A stretch of DNA of 64,000 nucleotides from Rhizobium sp. WSM4643 (GTDB taxonomy: Bacteria; Pseudomonadota; Alphaproteobacteria; Rhizobiales; Rhizobiaceae), in the NCBI RefSeq assembly GCF_025152745.1, contig NZ_CP104040.1, forward strand, positions 1,612,001-1,676,000, in the 5' to 3' direction. The notes beneath the pieces were generated by a model, which saw nothing but the letters and a program-made list of their open reading frames with translations, was not told the DNA's origin and did not search any database. Positions 9,371-17,980 of this stretch are shown here, one piece after another. Every line of letters begins with the position of its first letter. The first letter of the stretch is position 1. The translations under genes and the position numbers were made by a program.

Positions 9371-9745
9371 TCAGCGTTCTGCGAACGGAAGGGCGTTTGG
9401 CGCCTTCGTATCGCGCCATTTGTTGATCACCCAGCCGGCAAGCAGCCCGAGGGCTGTACCCATCGCCTTGACGCTCGCGTCATGCAGGCGCGGATGGCGG
9501 GTCGGCGCGAAATATTGCAGCCCTTCGATGGCGAATGCGCCGAGGATCAGCAGCACGGCCACCGTTTTCCATTGTTTCGGATAGGCAAGCGCGAAGGCGA
9601 GGCCGAGAAGTAGATAGGCAACCGCGCGGTCAACATCGACCATCGTGACTGTATTCGGCCTCTCTCCGATCGGCGAAACCGTGACGAAGATGATGAAGGC
9701 GAGCAGCAGCCAGGCGAGCGGTTTTGCGAATTTAAAGATCATCAT
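9371..9745 (-). CDS. VanZ-like membrane protein
   Basis: The 124-residue protein has four predicted membrane helices with the family's short loops (VSPIGERP after helix 1, EGLQYFAPTRHPRLHDASVKA before the last helix), which resembles the VanZ family. VanZ homologues affect glycopeptide resistance or envelope physiology, but the role in rhizobia is unknown. The start is one of two adjacent ATGs (9745 or 9742). The very long frame running to 10837 is only the antisense shadow of the threonine dehydratase gene. Confidence 0.8.
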   Translation of the reverse strand: MMIFKFAKPLAWLLLAFIIFVTVSPIGERPNTVTMVDVDRAVAYLLLGLAFALAYPKQWKTVAVLLILGAFAIEGLQYFAPTRHPRLHDASVKAMGTALGLLAGWVINKWRDTKAPNALPFAER

Positions 9746-9922
9746 GACTTCATATAAGTGGCCGCCCTTTTCATTGACAGTTAAAATCAGTTCATGTGCC
9801 GCCAATTTCGCGATTGGCTTAAGAAAGCCTTCCTCGGAGCGAACCGGTATGGGAGCGAACCGGAAACGGCCGAAACGGGCTTTCTTTTGCCGGCCGGCCT
9901 GTGCAATAGCGGCGGTGGCTAG

Positions 9923-11194
9923 TTGAGAGAATGGACCACGCCCGTGACGAGACTTGATGTCGAAAGCGCCGAAGAGGCGATGCGCAGCCTTTTTCCGGCA
10001 ACGCCGCTGCAGCTCAATGATCACCTTTCGGCCCGCTATGGGGCCGATATCTGGCTGAAGCGCGAGGACCTGTCGCCGGTGCGCTCCTACAAGATCCGCG
10101 GCGCCTTCAATTTCTTCCGCAAGGCGATCGGGCAGGGTGCTGCCGGCAAGACCTTCGTCTGCGCCTCGGCTGGCAATCACGCCCAGGGCTTTGCCTTCGT
10201 CTGCCGCCATTTCGGCGTGCCGGGCGTCGTTTTCATGCCGGTGACGACACCGCAGCAGAAGATCGACAAGACCCGTATGTTCGGCGCCGAATTCATCACC
10301 ATCCGGCTGTTCGGCGACTTCTTCGACCAATGCTACCAAGCCGCCCGCGAACACGTGGAGGCGGTCGGTGGAGTCATGGTGCCGCCCTTCGACCACGCCG
10401 ACATCATCGAGGGGCAGGCGACCGTCGCCGCCGAAATCATGCAGCAGCTGCCGGAAGGAACGGTGCCCGACATTGTCGTCCTGCCGGTTGGCGGCGGCGG
10501 ACTGGCCGCCGGCATCACCGGCTATCTCGACGGCACGGTGCCGAAATCGGCTTTCGTCTTCATTGAGCCGGCCGGTGCGCCGAGTCTCAAGCGCAGCATC
10601 GAGGCGGGCAAGGTGACGACGCTTCCCAAGGTCGACAATTTCGTCGATGGCGCTGCAGTGGCGCGCATCGGCGACCTGAATTTCGCGGCTCTTCGCGATT
10701 TTCCGGCAAGCCAAGTGCAACTCATGCCGGAGAACGCCATCTGCGTCACCATTCAGGAGATGCTGAATGTCGAGGGCGTCGTACTGGAGCCGGCCGGCGC
10801 CCTGTCGCTGACGGCGATCGCCGCGATGGACTGCCAAGCGATCCGCGGCAAGACCATCGTTGCCGTCGTCTCCGGCGGTAATTTCGATTTCGAGCGTCTA
10901 CCTGACGTAAAGGAAAGAGCCATGCGCTACGCAGGGCTGAAGAAATACTTCATCCTGCGGCTCGCCCAGCGCCCTGGTGCGCTCCGGGATTTCCTCAATC
11001 TGCTTGGCCCCGACGACGATATCGCCCGCTTCGAATATCTGAAGAAATCGGCGCGCAACTTCGGTTCCATCCTGATCGGCATTGAAACCAAAGCGCCTGA
11101 GAATTTCGCCCGGCTGATCGGAAATTTCGAAGCAGCCGGCATGGGTTACGAGGATATCACCGAAAACGAGATCCTCGCCAACCTGATCATTTGA
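9923..11194 (+). CDS. ilvA: Threonine ammonia-lyase (threonine dehydratase), biosynthetic
   Basis: This PLP enzyme deaminates threonine to 2-oxobutanoate, the first step to isoleucine. The 423-residue form resembles the short Bacillus-type IlvA. The Schiff-base lysine is in SYKIRGA near residue 57, the SAGNHAQG substrate loop near 88, the PVGGGGLAAG phosphate-binding loop near 190, and one ACT-like regulatory domain occupies about 335-423. The longest frame starts with TTG at 9923; an in-frame GTG at 9944 (MTRLDVES) with GAGAGA upstream is an equally good start. HlyU-type gene follows 37 bases later. Confidence 0.94.
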   Translation: MREWTTPVTRLDVESAEEAMRSLFPATPLQLNDHLSARYGADIWLKREDLSPVRSYKIRGAFNFFRKAIGQGAAGKTFVCASAGNHAQGFAFVCRHFGVPGVVFMPVTTPQQKIDKTRMFGAEFITIRLFGDFFDQCYQAAREHVEAVGGVMVPPFDHADIIEGQATVAAEIMQQLPEGTVPDIVVLPVGGGGLAAGITGYLDGTVPKSAFVFIEPAGAPSLKRSIEAGKVTTLPKVDNFVDGAAVARIGDLNFAALRDFPASQVQLMPENAICVTIQEMLNVEGVVLEPAGALSLTAIAAMDCQAIRGKTIVAVVSGGNFDFERLPDVKERAMRYAGLKKYFILRLAQRPGALRDFLNLLGPDDDIARFEYLKKSARNFGSILIGIETKAPENFARLIGNFEAAGMGYEDITENEILANLII

Positions 11195-11231
11195 CTTGGC
11201 GACAGCGATATCGCCGTGCTAAAGGCGGAGC

Positions 11232-11558
11232 ATGGCTTCGTTCTTATCAAATATCTTTTCGATGTTCTCCGGCGGCGGCAAACCGGCGACGGAGGCGGCA
11301 GGTCCTTCGGGCGAGCCGCAGCTTTACGGCGACTGCACGATCTATGCCGAGCCGCGTAAGGAAGGTGGCCAGTATCGCCTTGCCGGCCGCATCGAAAAGA
11401 AGGTCGGCGACGAGGTGCTGGTGCGCAATTTCATCCGCGCCGATCTGTTTTCCTCCTCCGATGATGCGATCGAATGCACGGTGCGCAAGGCGCAGCAGAT
11501 CATCGATCAGCATGGTTCGTCGCTCTTTGGTGACGGCGAGAAGCTTCGTCAGGTCTGA
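11232..11558 (+). CDS. HlyU-family small protein
   Basis: The 108-residue product matches the HlyU family (PF10115), in Vibrio a regulator of haemolysin expression: a short Ser/Gly-rich N-terminus followed by a compact domain from LYGDCTIYAEPRKEGGQYR to AQQIIDQHG. No helix-turn-helix is visible, and the role in rhizobia is unknown. The gene starts 37 bases after ilvA on the same strand, so co-transcription is likely. A 236-base gap with no evident gene follows. Confidence 0.8.
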   Translation: MASFLSNIFSMFSGGGKPATEAAGPSGEPQLYGDCTIYAEPRKEGGQYRLAGRIEKKVGDEVLVRNFIRADLFSSSDDAIECTVRKAQQIIDQHGSSLFGDGEKLRQV

Positions 11559-11794
11559 ATCGGGATCCGGCATAGCTCCTAAATACCGGCTGCAACTATT
11601 CCTGTGTATGACCGGTGTGCGCTCCAGCGAGCGCCTTCTCACTCACGCAATCTTAAAGGATTGCGGTGAAAGGTATCGCCTGCAGAATTTGCAGGACACC
11701 CCCTCGTGTTTGACTGTTTCGGACGATTGACCAGAAGATTCGCTGTCGTGATCGCCGCGCCAGCCGGAGGCCGAGCGTCCGGAGCCGAGGTCTC

Positions 11795-13066
11795 ATGATG
11801 GAGACACTCAACCTCGTTCTCTTCGTCGTCGAAGCCATTGCCTATTTCGTGCTGATGGTGACGCTTCTGCATTTCCGTCATCGGCTTGGTCTCGGGGTTT
11901 TCCTGACGGCGCTCGGCGTCATGCATTTCATGGAGACCTATCTGGCGGCGGTCTTCTACGTCTCGCTGCCGTTCGGAGATGTGTCGCCGGGCTCATCCAT
12001 CTTCTTCTCCGGCAAGCTGATGATGATCCTGATGCTTTACCTGCAGGAAGATGCCGCGACGGTGCGCCAACCGATCTACGGCCTGTTCCTCGGCAACCTG
12101 CTCACCGTCGCTATTGCCTGGGTGCTGCAGTTGCACCAGCCGCTGCAGATATCGACCAACCACACACCCGACGTCGATTTCCTCAAGGAGATGGGCTGGC
12201 TGATGGTCTGGGGCACGGCACTGCTCTATGTCGATTCGCTCGGCATCATCCTGCTTTACGAAAAACTCGGCGATATCTTTCGCCGCCGCGTCGTCCTGCG
12301 CTTCCTGATTTCGGGCTTCGTGCTGCTGACCTTCGACCAGATCGGCTTCTTCGCCGCACTGCATTACTTCCTCGATGTGCCGATCGCCGCATTCTGGGCC
12401 GGATGGAAGGCGAAAATGCTTGCCGTCTGCCTCTACGCGGCGATGTTCGCATTCTATGAATATCGTATTCGCCGCGTCGGTGCGGGCGGATCCGTACGCT
12501 CCATCAGCGACGTGTTCGGCGACCTGACGTTCCGCGAGCGTTACAACGATCTTCTGGAGCGCACCGGCCGCGACATGCTCACTGGCGTCTACGATCGGAC
12601 GCGCATGGAAATGGAAGCGCCGTTGATGCTGCTCGATGCACTGAAGCAGGGGTCATTCGCCACCGTCCTCATTATCGACGCCGATCACTTCAAGGATGTC
12701 AATGACGGCTACGGCCATCTCCAGGGCGACGAGGTACTGAAGGCGATCGCCGCCCGATTGGGCACGACGTTGCGCTCGAGTGATCGTGTCTTCCGTTTCG
12801 GCGGCGAGGAATTCGTGGCCGTCTGTCCAGGCACCGATCACGAAGAAGGTCTGCTGCTTGCCGAGCGCCTGCGCTGGACGATCGCAACCAGCGTCAAGAC
12901 GCCGGATGACAGGCCGATCACGGTCAGCATCGGCGTTGCGACTGCCGACGAGGACGGCGTCGATTTCACCGCCGTGCTGACGGCTGCCGACGGCAGGCTC
13001 TACGCGGCCAAGAAGAGCGGCCGCAACTGCGTCGTCGGCCGCTCCGGTGTGGTGAAACTCAGTTAG
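11795..13066 (+). CDS. Membrane-bound diguanylate cyclase (GGDEF)
   Basis: The enzyme makes cyclic di-GMP, which promotes attachment over motility. Residues 1-230 contain six or seven hydrophobic helices that could sense an envelope signal; the pattern loosely recalls VUT/YhhQ-type vitamin or queuosine-precursor transporters. The GGDEF domain covers about 255-423, with the catalytic loop FRFGGEEF near 333-340. RSSD lies exactly five residues before GGEEF, the position of the inhibitory I-site, so product inhibition is expected. No EAL domain is present. Two adjacent ATGs start the frame. It appears to be a single gene. Confidence 0.93.
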   Translation: MMETLNLVLFVVEAIAYFVLMVTLLHFRHRLGLGVFLTALGVMHFMETYLAAVFYVSLPFGDVSPGSSIFFSGKLMMILMLYLQEDAATVRQPIYGLFLGNLLTVAIAWVLQLHQPLQISTNHTPDVDFLKEMGWLMVWGTALLYVDSLGIILLYEKLGDIFRRRVVLRFLISGFVLLTFDQIGFFAALHYFLDVPIAAFWAGWKAKMLAVCLYAAMFAFYEYRIRRVGAGGSVRSISDVFGDLTFRERYNDLLERTGRDMLTGVYDRTRMEMEAPLMLLDALKQGSFATVLIIDADHFKDVNDGYGHLQGDEVLKAIAARLGTTLRSSDRVFRFGGEEFVAVCPGTDHEEGLLLAERLRWTIATSVKTPDDRPITVSIGVATADEDGVDFTAVLTAADGRLYAAKKSGRNCVVGRSGVVKLS

Positions 13067-13232
13067 CCGGTGGCTCTGGCATCCAGACCATGCTCTGTGT
13101 CTTGCTCCTGCTTGCCGTCCTGAATTTGGCAATTGTCCTATTTCGTGTTGCCCACCGTGCAACGCAAGAACGAAAGAAAGCGTCCGTAGGAGACAATAGC
13201 GACGGGACGGGCTTAGGCGTAATTTCGCGTCA

Positions 13233-13400
13233 TTGGCGAGCAAGGTTACGGGAGCGGACGAAGGAGAAAGACGTCGCAAGGCGATCATGGCCTTCGCGAT
13301 GATGGCCGGCGGCGTCGGCCTTGCCGGGATTTCGTCCGATGAAGAACTCTCGGCCGAAATCCTGGCGAGGTCCGGGGTCTCGCCGCCGATATCAACAAAT
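13233..13400 (+). pseudogene. Remnant of a TetR-family regulator C-terminus
   Basis: The frame beginning with TTG at 13233 encodes GERRRKAIMAFAMMAGGVGL and then DEELSAEILARSG, which reads like the last helices of a TetR-type repressor. No N-terminal helix-turn-helix is found upstream in any frame, and the frame then runs through the azoR terminator. The 384-base gap 13067-13450 otherwise holds nothing convincing; a 70-codon frame at 13090 has no support. Confidence 0.35.
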
Positions 13401-13404
13401 GAAA

Positions 13405-13428
13405 AACGGCCGGTAAAAGCCGGCCGTT
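13405..13428 (-). terminator. Intrinsic terminator of azoR
   Basis: AACGGCCGG (13405-13413) pairs perfectly with CCGGCCGTT (13420-13428) around a six-base loop. Read on the minus strand, the stem runs into five T residues. It lies 22 bases past the azoR stop codon. Confidence 0.88.
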
Positions 13429-13450
13429 CCATCGAGCGTCGAAGAGCCGA

Positions 13451-14065
13451 TCAGGCGGCCAGTGCGATTTCCTGGACGCGCGACTTGGCGGCGTCGATGG
13501 CCTTTTCGGCAGCTTCCGGACCGAAGGCCAGACCTTCGACATAGATGGTCTCGATATCGCTGATGCCGAGGAAGCCGAGAACCGACTTCAGGTACGGCAC
13601 GGCATGGTTCAAGGCGGCGGCCGGGCCCTGCGAGTAGACGCCACCCGAGGCGAGCACCACATAGACCTTCTTGCCGGTTGCGAGGCCGACCGGGCCGCTT
13701 TCGGTGTACTTGAAGGTCAGGCCGGCGCGAGCGACGTTGTCGATCCAGGTCTTCAGCGACGAATAGATGTTGAAATTGATGAGGCCGGTGCTGATGACGA
13801 TCTTGTCGGCGGCGAGCAGTTCGTTGACAAGCTCGTCGGAGGTCTTGACGGCCGCGGCTTCCTCAGCGGTGCGGGCCTCGGCCGGCTTGCGGATCGCGCC
13901 GGTGAAGAGGTCATCGATGTGCGGCAGCGGGTTGGCGGCAAGGTCGCGGCGAACGACGACGCTGCCCGGGTTCTGGCTTTTCAGCTTTTCGGCGAGATCG
14001 ACGGCGATCGGCGTCGAGAGCGATTCGGCACGCGGGCTGGACGTCAGAAGAAGGATGGACGACAT
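13451..14065 (-). CDS. azoR: FMN-dependent NADH-azoreductase
   Basis: AzoR is a cytoplasmic flavodoxin-fold dimer that reduces quinones and azo compounds. The 204-residue product starts MSSILLLTSSPRAESLSTP, with the SSPR-x-S loop that binds the FMN phosphate, and carries PLPHID and FNIYSSLKTWIDNVARAG, both characteristic of AcpD/AzoR. Length matches E. coli AzoR (201). It is transcribed divergently from a LysR regulator across a 139-base region and ends at a strong terminator. Induction by an electrophile or quinone through that LysR protein is inferred from the arrangement. Confidence 0.95.
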   Translation of the reverse strand: MSSILLLTSSPRAESLSTPIAVDLAEKLKSQNPGSVVVRRDLAANPLPHIDDLFTGAIRKPAEARTAEEAAAVKTSDELVNELLAADKIVISTGLINFNIYSSLKTWIDNVARAGLTFKYTESGPVGLATGKKVYVVLASGGVYSQGPAAALNHAVPYLKSVLGFLGISDIETIYVEGLAFGPEAAEKAIDAAKSRVQEIALAA

Positions 14066-14204
14066 GGTGCATTTCCTTTCGAATGGGATTTGACGGCCCC
14101 TTGCTGGGAGGTGAGCCGCAGTCTCGATGAGGAAAATAGGTCTGGCCTGCTATCGAAAAAACGGTGATAATGTCGATCGAAACTATCGATGGAATGGATA
14201 GAAG

Positions 14205-15173
14205 ATGCTGCCCAACCCAACTCTGGACCAATTGCAGGTGTTTTTGACCGTTGCCGAGACCGGCAGCTTTTCGGCCGCCTCGCGGGCGCTGAACCGTGCA
14301 CAGTCAGTCGTGAGCTATACGATCGCCAATCTCGAAGCGCAGCTCGAAGTGCCGCTTTTCGAGCGCTTCGGCGCACGCCAGCCAAAGCTGACGGAGGCGG
14401 GCAAGGCGATGCTGGAGGATGCGCGGCGCATTCTCGGCGACCTGCAGGTTATGCGGGCGCGCGTCAAGAGCCTGAGGGAAGGGCTCGAAGCGGAGGTTTC
14501 CGTCGCCATCAGCGTCATGGTGCCTTCGCGAGCCCTGGTGGAGGTTCTGCGCGAATTTCGCGAGATGTTTCCATCCGTTTCGTTGAGCCTCAACGTCGGC
14601 GAGCTCGGAATGGTCATGGATCTCGTCCTGAGCGGCAAGGCGACCGTCGGAATTGGTGGCGCGGTCGTCAAGCAGGACGATTCGATCGTCACGGAACGGA
14701 TCGGTCATTCCTTCATGTTGCCCGTTGCCGCGCGCAACCACCCGCTTGCCGGGATCGGTCGGCCGCTGACGCTGGGCGACGTGCGCGAGGAAGTGCAACT
14801 CGTCGTCACCGATGCGTCGGGCCGGACGAAGGGGCGCGATTTCAACGTTCTGTCCTACAAGACATGGCGCGTCAGCGATATTGCAACGAAGCACCAGCTC
14901 ATCAAGGCCGGCCTTGGCTGGGGCGGCCTTCCGGCTTCTGTGATCCATGACGATCTCGTCAGTGGCACGCTCGTCCATCTCGATCTGGATGCCTACGAAC
15001 AGGGGGAGTATCCGATATATTCTGTGCGCCAACTCTCCAACCCGCCCGGACCAGCCGCCACCTGGATGATCGACGCATTCCGCACGCGGCTTTCCGCCTG
15101 CCCGAGCCAGGCCGATTTCCATGCTCGGATGGCGGAACTGTCTGAACCCGCTACGCCGCTTGCGGCAGAATGA
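14205..15173 (+). CDS. LysR-family transcriptional regulator, divergent from azoR
   Basis: The 322-residue protein has the LysR winged helix-turn-helix at residues 5-65 (LDQLQVFLTVAETGSFSAAS and AQSVVSYTIANLE) and a co-inducer-binding domain from about 95 to 300. The divergent layout makes azoR the likely target. The shared intergenic region contains AT-rich dyads around 14152-14190 (for example ACTATCGAT and GTCGATCGAAAC) suitable for T-N11-A LysR sites. The ligand is unknown. The remaining length past residue 300 is a Pro/Ala-rich tail. Confidence 0.93.
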   Translation: MLPNPTLDQLQVFLTVAETGSFSAASRALNRAQSVVSYTIANLEAQLEVPLFERFGARQPKLTEAGKAMLEDARRILGDLQVMRARVKSLREGLEAEVSVAISVMVPSRALVEVLREFREMFPSVSLSLNVGELGMVMDLVLSGKATVGIGGAVVKQDDSIVTERIGHSFMLPVAARNHPLAGIGRPLTLGDVREEVQLVVTDASGRTKGRDFNVLSYKTWRVSDIATKHQLIKAGLGWGGLPASVIHDDLVSGTLVHLDLDAYEQGEYPIYSVRQLSNPPGPAATWMIDAFRTRLSACPSQADFHARMAELSEPATPLAAE

Positions 15174-15214
15174 CGAAGGCGCGGGTGCCGCGCCTTCGCT
15201 GATATTGTCTTCAA

Positions 15215-15252
15215 TTTAGAGCGGTTCCGCTTTTCCTGGAAATTGCTCTAAA
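15215..15252. repeat. Rhizobial mosaic repeat overlapping the cpdB stop codon
   Basis: The element has perfect 8-bp terminal inverted repeats (TTTAGAGC / GCTCTAAA). Its half CTTTTCCTGGAAATTGCTCTAA differs by one base from the end of the element at 51615-51669. The TAG stop codon of cpdB (15248-15250) lies within it. Confidence 0.7.
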
Positions 15253-17236
15253 GAACCAGCCTGAACTTCGAGAAACCGTCGGCCCCTTCGCCGGCATCCT
15301 CGATCTTCACGCTTTTGACCTCGGCGAGGAACTGCTTCGCCTTCGGGCCGCTTTCGAAGGTTGCGGTCGTACCCGGGAGCGGCTTGAAGGTCCAGTTTGC
15401 GTCGGCCGACGGATTGATCGTGCCCTGATCATGGATATAGCGGACGATGACGTCGCGGTTGGTATCAGGCGCCTGGAAGATTACCTTGTCCGCCTTGATC
15501 TCAGGGAAATTGCCGCCGCCGCCGGCGCGGTAGTTGTTCGAGACGACGACGAACTTCTGAGCCGGATCGATCGGCTTGCCGTTGAAGGCCAGGTTCTGGA
15601 TGCGGTTGGCGTCCGGATGGATCGGTTTGCCTGATGAATCATATTTCGGCGGCTGCGACAGGTCGATCTGGTAGGTGACGCCGTCGATCACGTCGAAATT
15701 GTAGGACGGGAAATCGGTGTTGAGAAGCGCCGCATCCTTCGAGCCGGCCTCGATGTGATTGAACATGCCGGCCGACATTTCGAGCCAGTTCTTCACCTGG
15801 GCGCCGGTGACGGCAACGGCCTGCACCGTGTTCGGGTAGAGATAGAGGTCGGCGACGTTCTTGATGGCGATGTCGCCGGCCGGAACGTCGGTGTAATAGT
15901 CGGCGCCACCGCGACCGCCGGCCTTGAAGGGGGCCGCCGCCGAAAGCACCGGCAGGTCCTTGAACTCGGTATCGGCGAGCATCTGCCTGATGTACCAGGT
16001 CTGGGCCTGGCTGACGACCTGCACTGAGGGATCGTCGGCAACCAGCGCGAAATAGGAATAGAGCGGCGCGGACGTCTTGCCGACCGGGGTGCGGACATAG
16101 GCAAGTGTCGCCTCGTGCTCGGCCTTGGCGGCTTCGATCACGTCCTTCTTGTCGGCGTAGTCGGCAACCACCTTCTTCTTGTCGTCGCGATGATAGATCG
16201 GCCGTGCTTCCGAGGTGAAATCGACGATCTTCCAGCTGTTGCCGTCCTTTTCGAGCAGCAGGTCGATAAGACCGAGATGCGAGCCCCAGAAGCCGGCCAT
16301 CACGGCGGGCTTGCCGTGCAGCGTGCCCTTGACGGGGTCGGCATTGGCCACGCCGTCCCAGCTCTTCGGGCCGGGGAAGACGAGATGCTGGTGGCCGGTG
16401 AAGATCGCGTCGATCCCGTCGACGGCGGCGAGATGCAGCGAGGCGTTCTCCATCCTTTCGGACGGTGCGCTGCCGTCGATGCCGGAATGCGAGAGCGCAA
16501 TGACGATATCGGCGCCGGCTTCCTTCATGGCGGGAACCCAGGCCTTGGCGGCCTCGACGATATCGCGCGTCTGCGCCCTGCCTTCGAGGTTCTTGATGTC
16601 CCAGAGCATGATCTGCGGCGGTACGAAGCCGATGAAGCCGATCTTGACGGGGCTCTCATTGCCGGCGCCGTCTTTGATCTGCTTTTCCAGAATGATGTAG
16701 GGCTTGAAGAAGAGATCGTCCTGCTTGGGGTCCGAGGCGAGCTGACCCTTGGTCAGGTTGGCGCAGACGAAGGGGAAGTTCGCACCTGCCAGGACCTTGA
16801 ACATGAAGTCGAGGCCGTAGTTGAACTCATGATTGCCGAGCGTGCCCACCGTATAGCCGAGCGTGTTCATCGCCTTGATCACCGGATGGACGTCGCCGTC
16901 CTTCATGCCGTGCTGATAGGCCATGTAGTCGCCCATTGGATTGCCTTGCAGCACGTCGCCATTGTCGATCAGCAGCGAGTTGACGGCCTCTGCACGGATC
17001 GTGTCGATGATCGTCCCGGTGCGCGACAGGCCCATCGTGTCGTTCGGCTTGTCGGCATAATAGTCATAGGGGAAGACGTTGACGTGAATGTCGGTCGTTT
17101 CCATGAGCCTCAGATGCGCCTGGTTGGCGCTGGCGCGGGCGCTGAAAGGGTGCAGCAGCACCAGGGCTGAAGTGGCGGCGAGGCCGCCGAGCAGGGAACG
17201 GCGGCTCATCACGCCAACATCGAAAATGGAAGACAT
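15248..17236 (-). CDS. cpdB: 2',3'-cyclic-nucleotide 2'-phosphodiesterase / 3'-nucleotidase, periplasmic
   Basis: This bifunctional enzyme hydrolyses 2',3'-cyclic nucleotides and then 3'-nucleotides so that cells can scavenge RNA breakdown products. The 662-residue protein begins with a Tat-type signal (SRRSLLGGLAATSALVLL). A metallophosphoesterase domain follows with TTDIHVN near residue 48, DNGDVLQG near 92 and GNHEFNYG near 136. The second half is the 5'-nucleotidase C-terminal substrate domain (NNYRAGGGGNFP). Tat export fits folding with bound metal. The stop codon lies in a flanking repeat. The gene stands alone. Confidence 0.94.
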   Translation of the reverse strand: MSSIFDVGVMSRRSLLGGLAATSALVLLHPFSARASANQAHLRLMETTDIHVNVFPYDYYADKPNDTMGLSRTGTIIDTIRAEAVNSLLIDNGDVLQGNPMGDYMAYQHGMKDGDVHPVIKAMNTLGYTVGTLGNHEFNYGLDFMFKVLAGANFPFVCANLTKGQLASDPKQDDLFFKPYIILEKQIKDGAGNESPVKIGFIGFVPPQIMLWDIKNLEGRAQTRDIVEAAKAWVPAMKEAGADIVIALSHSGIDGSAPSERMENASLHLAAVDGIDAIFTGHQHLVFPGPKSWDGVANADPVKGTLHGKPAVMAGFWGSHLGLIDLLLEKDGNSWKIVDFTSEARPIYHRDDKKKVVADYADKKDVIEAAKAEHEATLAYVRTPVGKTSAPLYSYFALVADDPSVQVVSQAQTWYIRQMLADTEFKDLPVLSAAAPFKAGGRGGADYYTDVPAGDIAIKNVADLYLYPNTVQAVAVTGAQVKNWLEMSAGMFNHIEAGSKDAALLNTDFPSYNFDVIDGVTYQIDLSQPPKYDSSGKPIHPDANRIQNLAFNGKPIDPAQKFVVVSNNYRAGGGGNFPEIKADKVIFQAPDTNRDVIVRYIHDQGTINPSADANWTFKPLPGTTATFESGPKAKQFLAEVKSVKIEDAGEGADGFSKFRLVL

Positions 17237-17325
17237 GGAAACTCTCCTTTAAAGATCATGCATCGTCCGGCCCGTCAGAGTTAGGACGATTTGGCGAGGA
17301 GTACACTGCGAAAATGACAGGACGT

Positions 17326-17522
17326 CAAAACAATCCGCCGGAAAAGCATCATGGCTCCAAAATGCAATTTATGGTGCAGTCACCCAGCGTCAGGTGCCGC
17401 AAACGCAAGGCGAGGTCATCCTCGGCGTCAGTGTCAACCGCAGCCGCTGGAGCGATCTCAGCCGCTCCTTCGACGCAAAGGCCGGGCAACCTTACGAGTT
17501 TGGCGTCGATGTTGTTAACTGA
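17326..17522 (+). other. Open frame with coding-like composition, possible gene remnant
   Basis: One plus-strand frame reads ...QRQVPQTQGEVILGVSVNRS and FDAKAGQPYEFGVDVVN before a TGA at 17520-17522. It looks protein-like but has no convincing start and overlaps the last 31 bases of the PilZ gene. It may be a decayed gene end or chance. The remaining gap 17237-17325 shows nothing. Confidence 0.2.
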
Positions 17523-17896
17523 GGCGTCCGCTCGACGTTGACGGCGGTTCTAACCAGCGGGCGTACTGCCAATACCGGCCGCATCTCCTTATGGAAAAAG
17601 CGGAAATAGGAGGAGATCTGCGCCCGCGCATTCGAATTCACGTCGAACTGGATGCCGACGCGGCCATTGTGCTTCCAGCGGATGATGCCTTCGAGCAGCC
17701 CGAGGTTGTCGGCCTCGATGCGCACCTTGCTGCCGGAAGCGGCGTGGAGCGGCCCCTTCATCTCCAGGGCCGCACCGGTAGGCGATAGGTTGAGGATGCG
17801 GGCATCCACCTGGCTGTTCAGGTATTTGACATGGCCGAACACGCGGCAGTTTTTCCGGTCGGCCTTCCGGGCCGTGATTTTCGAGTTGCGGGTCAT
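17492..17896 (-). CDS. PilZ-domain protein (probable c-di-GMP receptor)
   Basis: The 134-residue product is a single PilZ domain. RKNCR (RxxxR) lies near residue 13 and NLSPTG (the D/N-x-S-x-x-G motif) near 36, both of which contact cyclic di-GMP in known PilZ proteins. The last 40 residues form a low-complexity tail beyond the usual fold. The start at 17896 has a GGGAG ribosome-binding site; the longer frame does not. It is likely a cytoplasmic effector for c-di-GMP, as made by the diguanylate cyclase at 11.8 kb, but no direct partner adjoins it. Confidence 0.88.
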   Translation of the reverse strand: MTRNSKITARKADRKNCRVFGHVKYLNSQVDARILNLSPTGAALEMKGPLHAASGSKVRIEADNLGLLEGIIRWKHNGRVGIQFDVNSNARAQISSYFRFFHKEMRPVLAVRPLVRTAVNVERTPQLTTSTPNS

Positions 17897-17980
17897 ACTG
17901 TCTCCCTTGGTATTGCCGGGGAGCATAGCGCCGGAAAATTGAAATGGTTTTAGGGGCTTGGCTAAAATTGCAGTGAAACG

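Noticed and set aside
9746..10837. N-terminal extension of the VanZ-like gene to a 488-codon frame
   Set aside because: The extension is the exact antisense of threonine dehydratase and contains no protein-like pattern. The VanZ-like part begins at 9745.
13090..13302. 70-codon hydrophobic frame after the diguanylate cyclase
   Set aside because: It has no ribosome-binding site and its second half is low-quality sequence; nothing supports translation.
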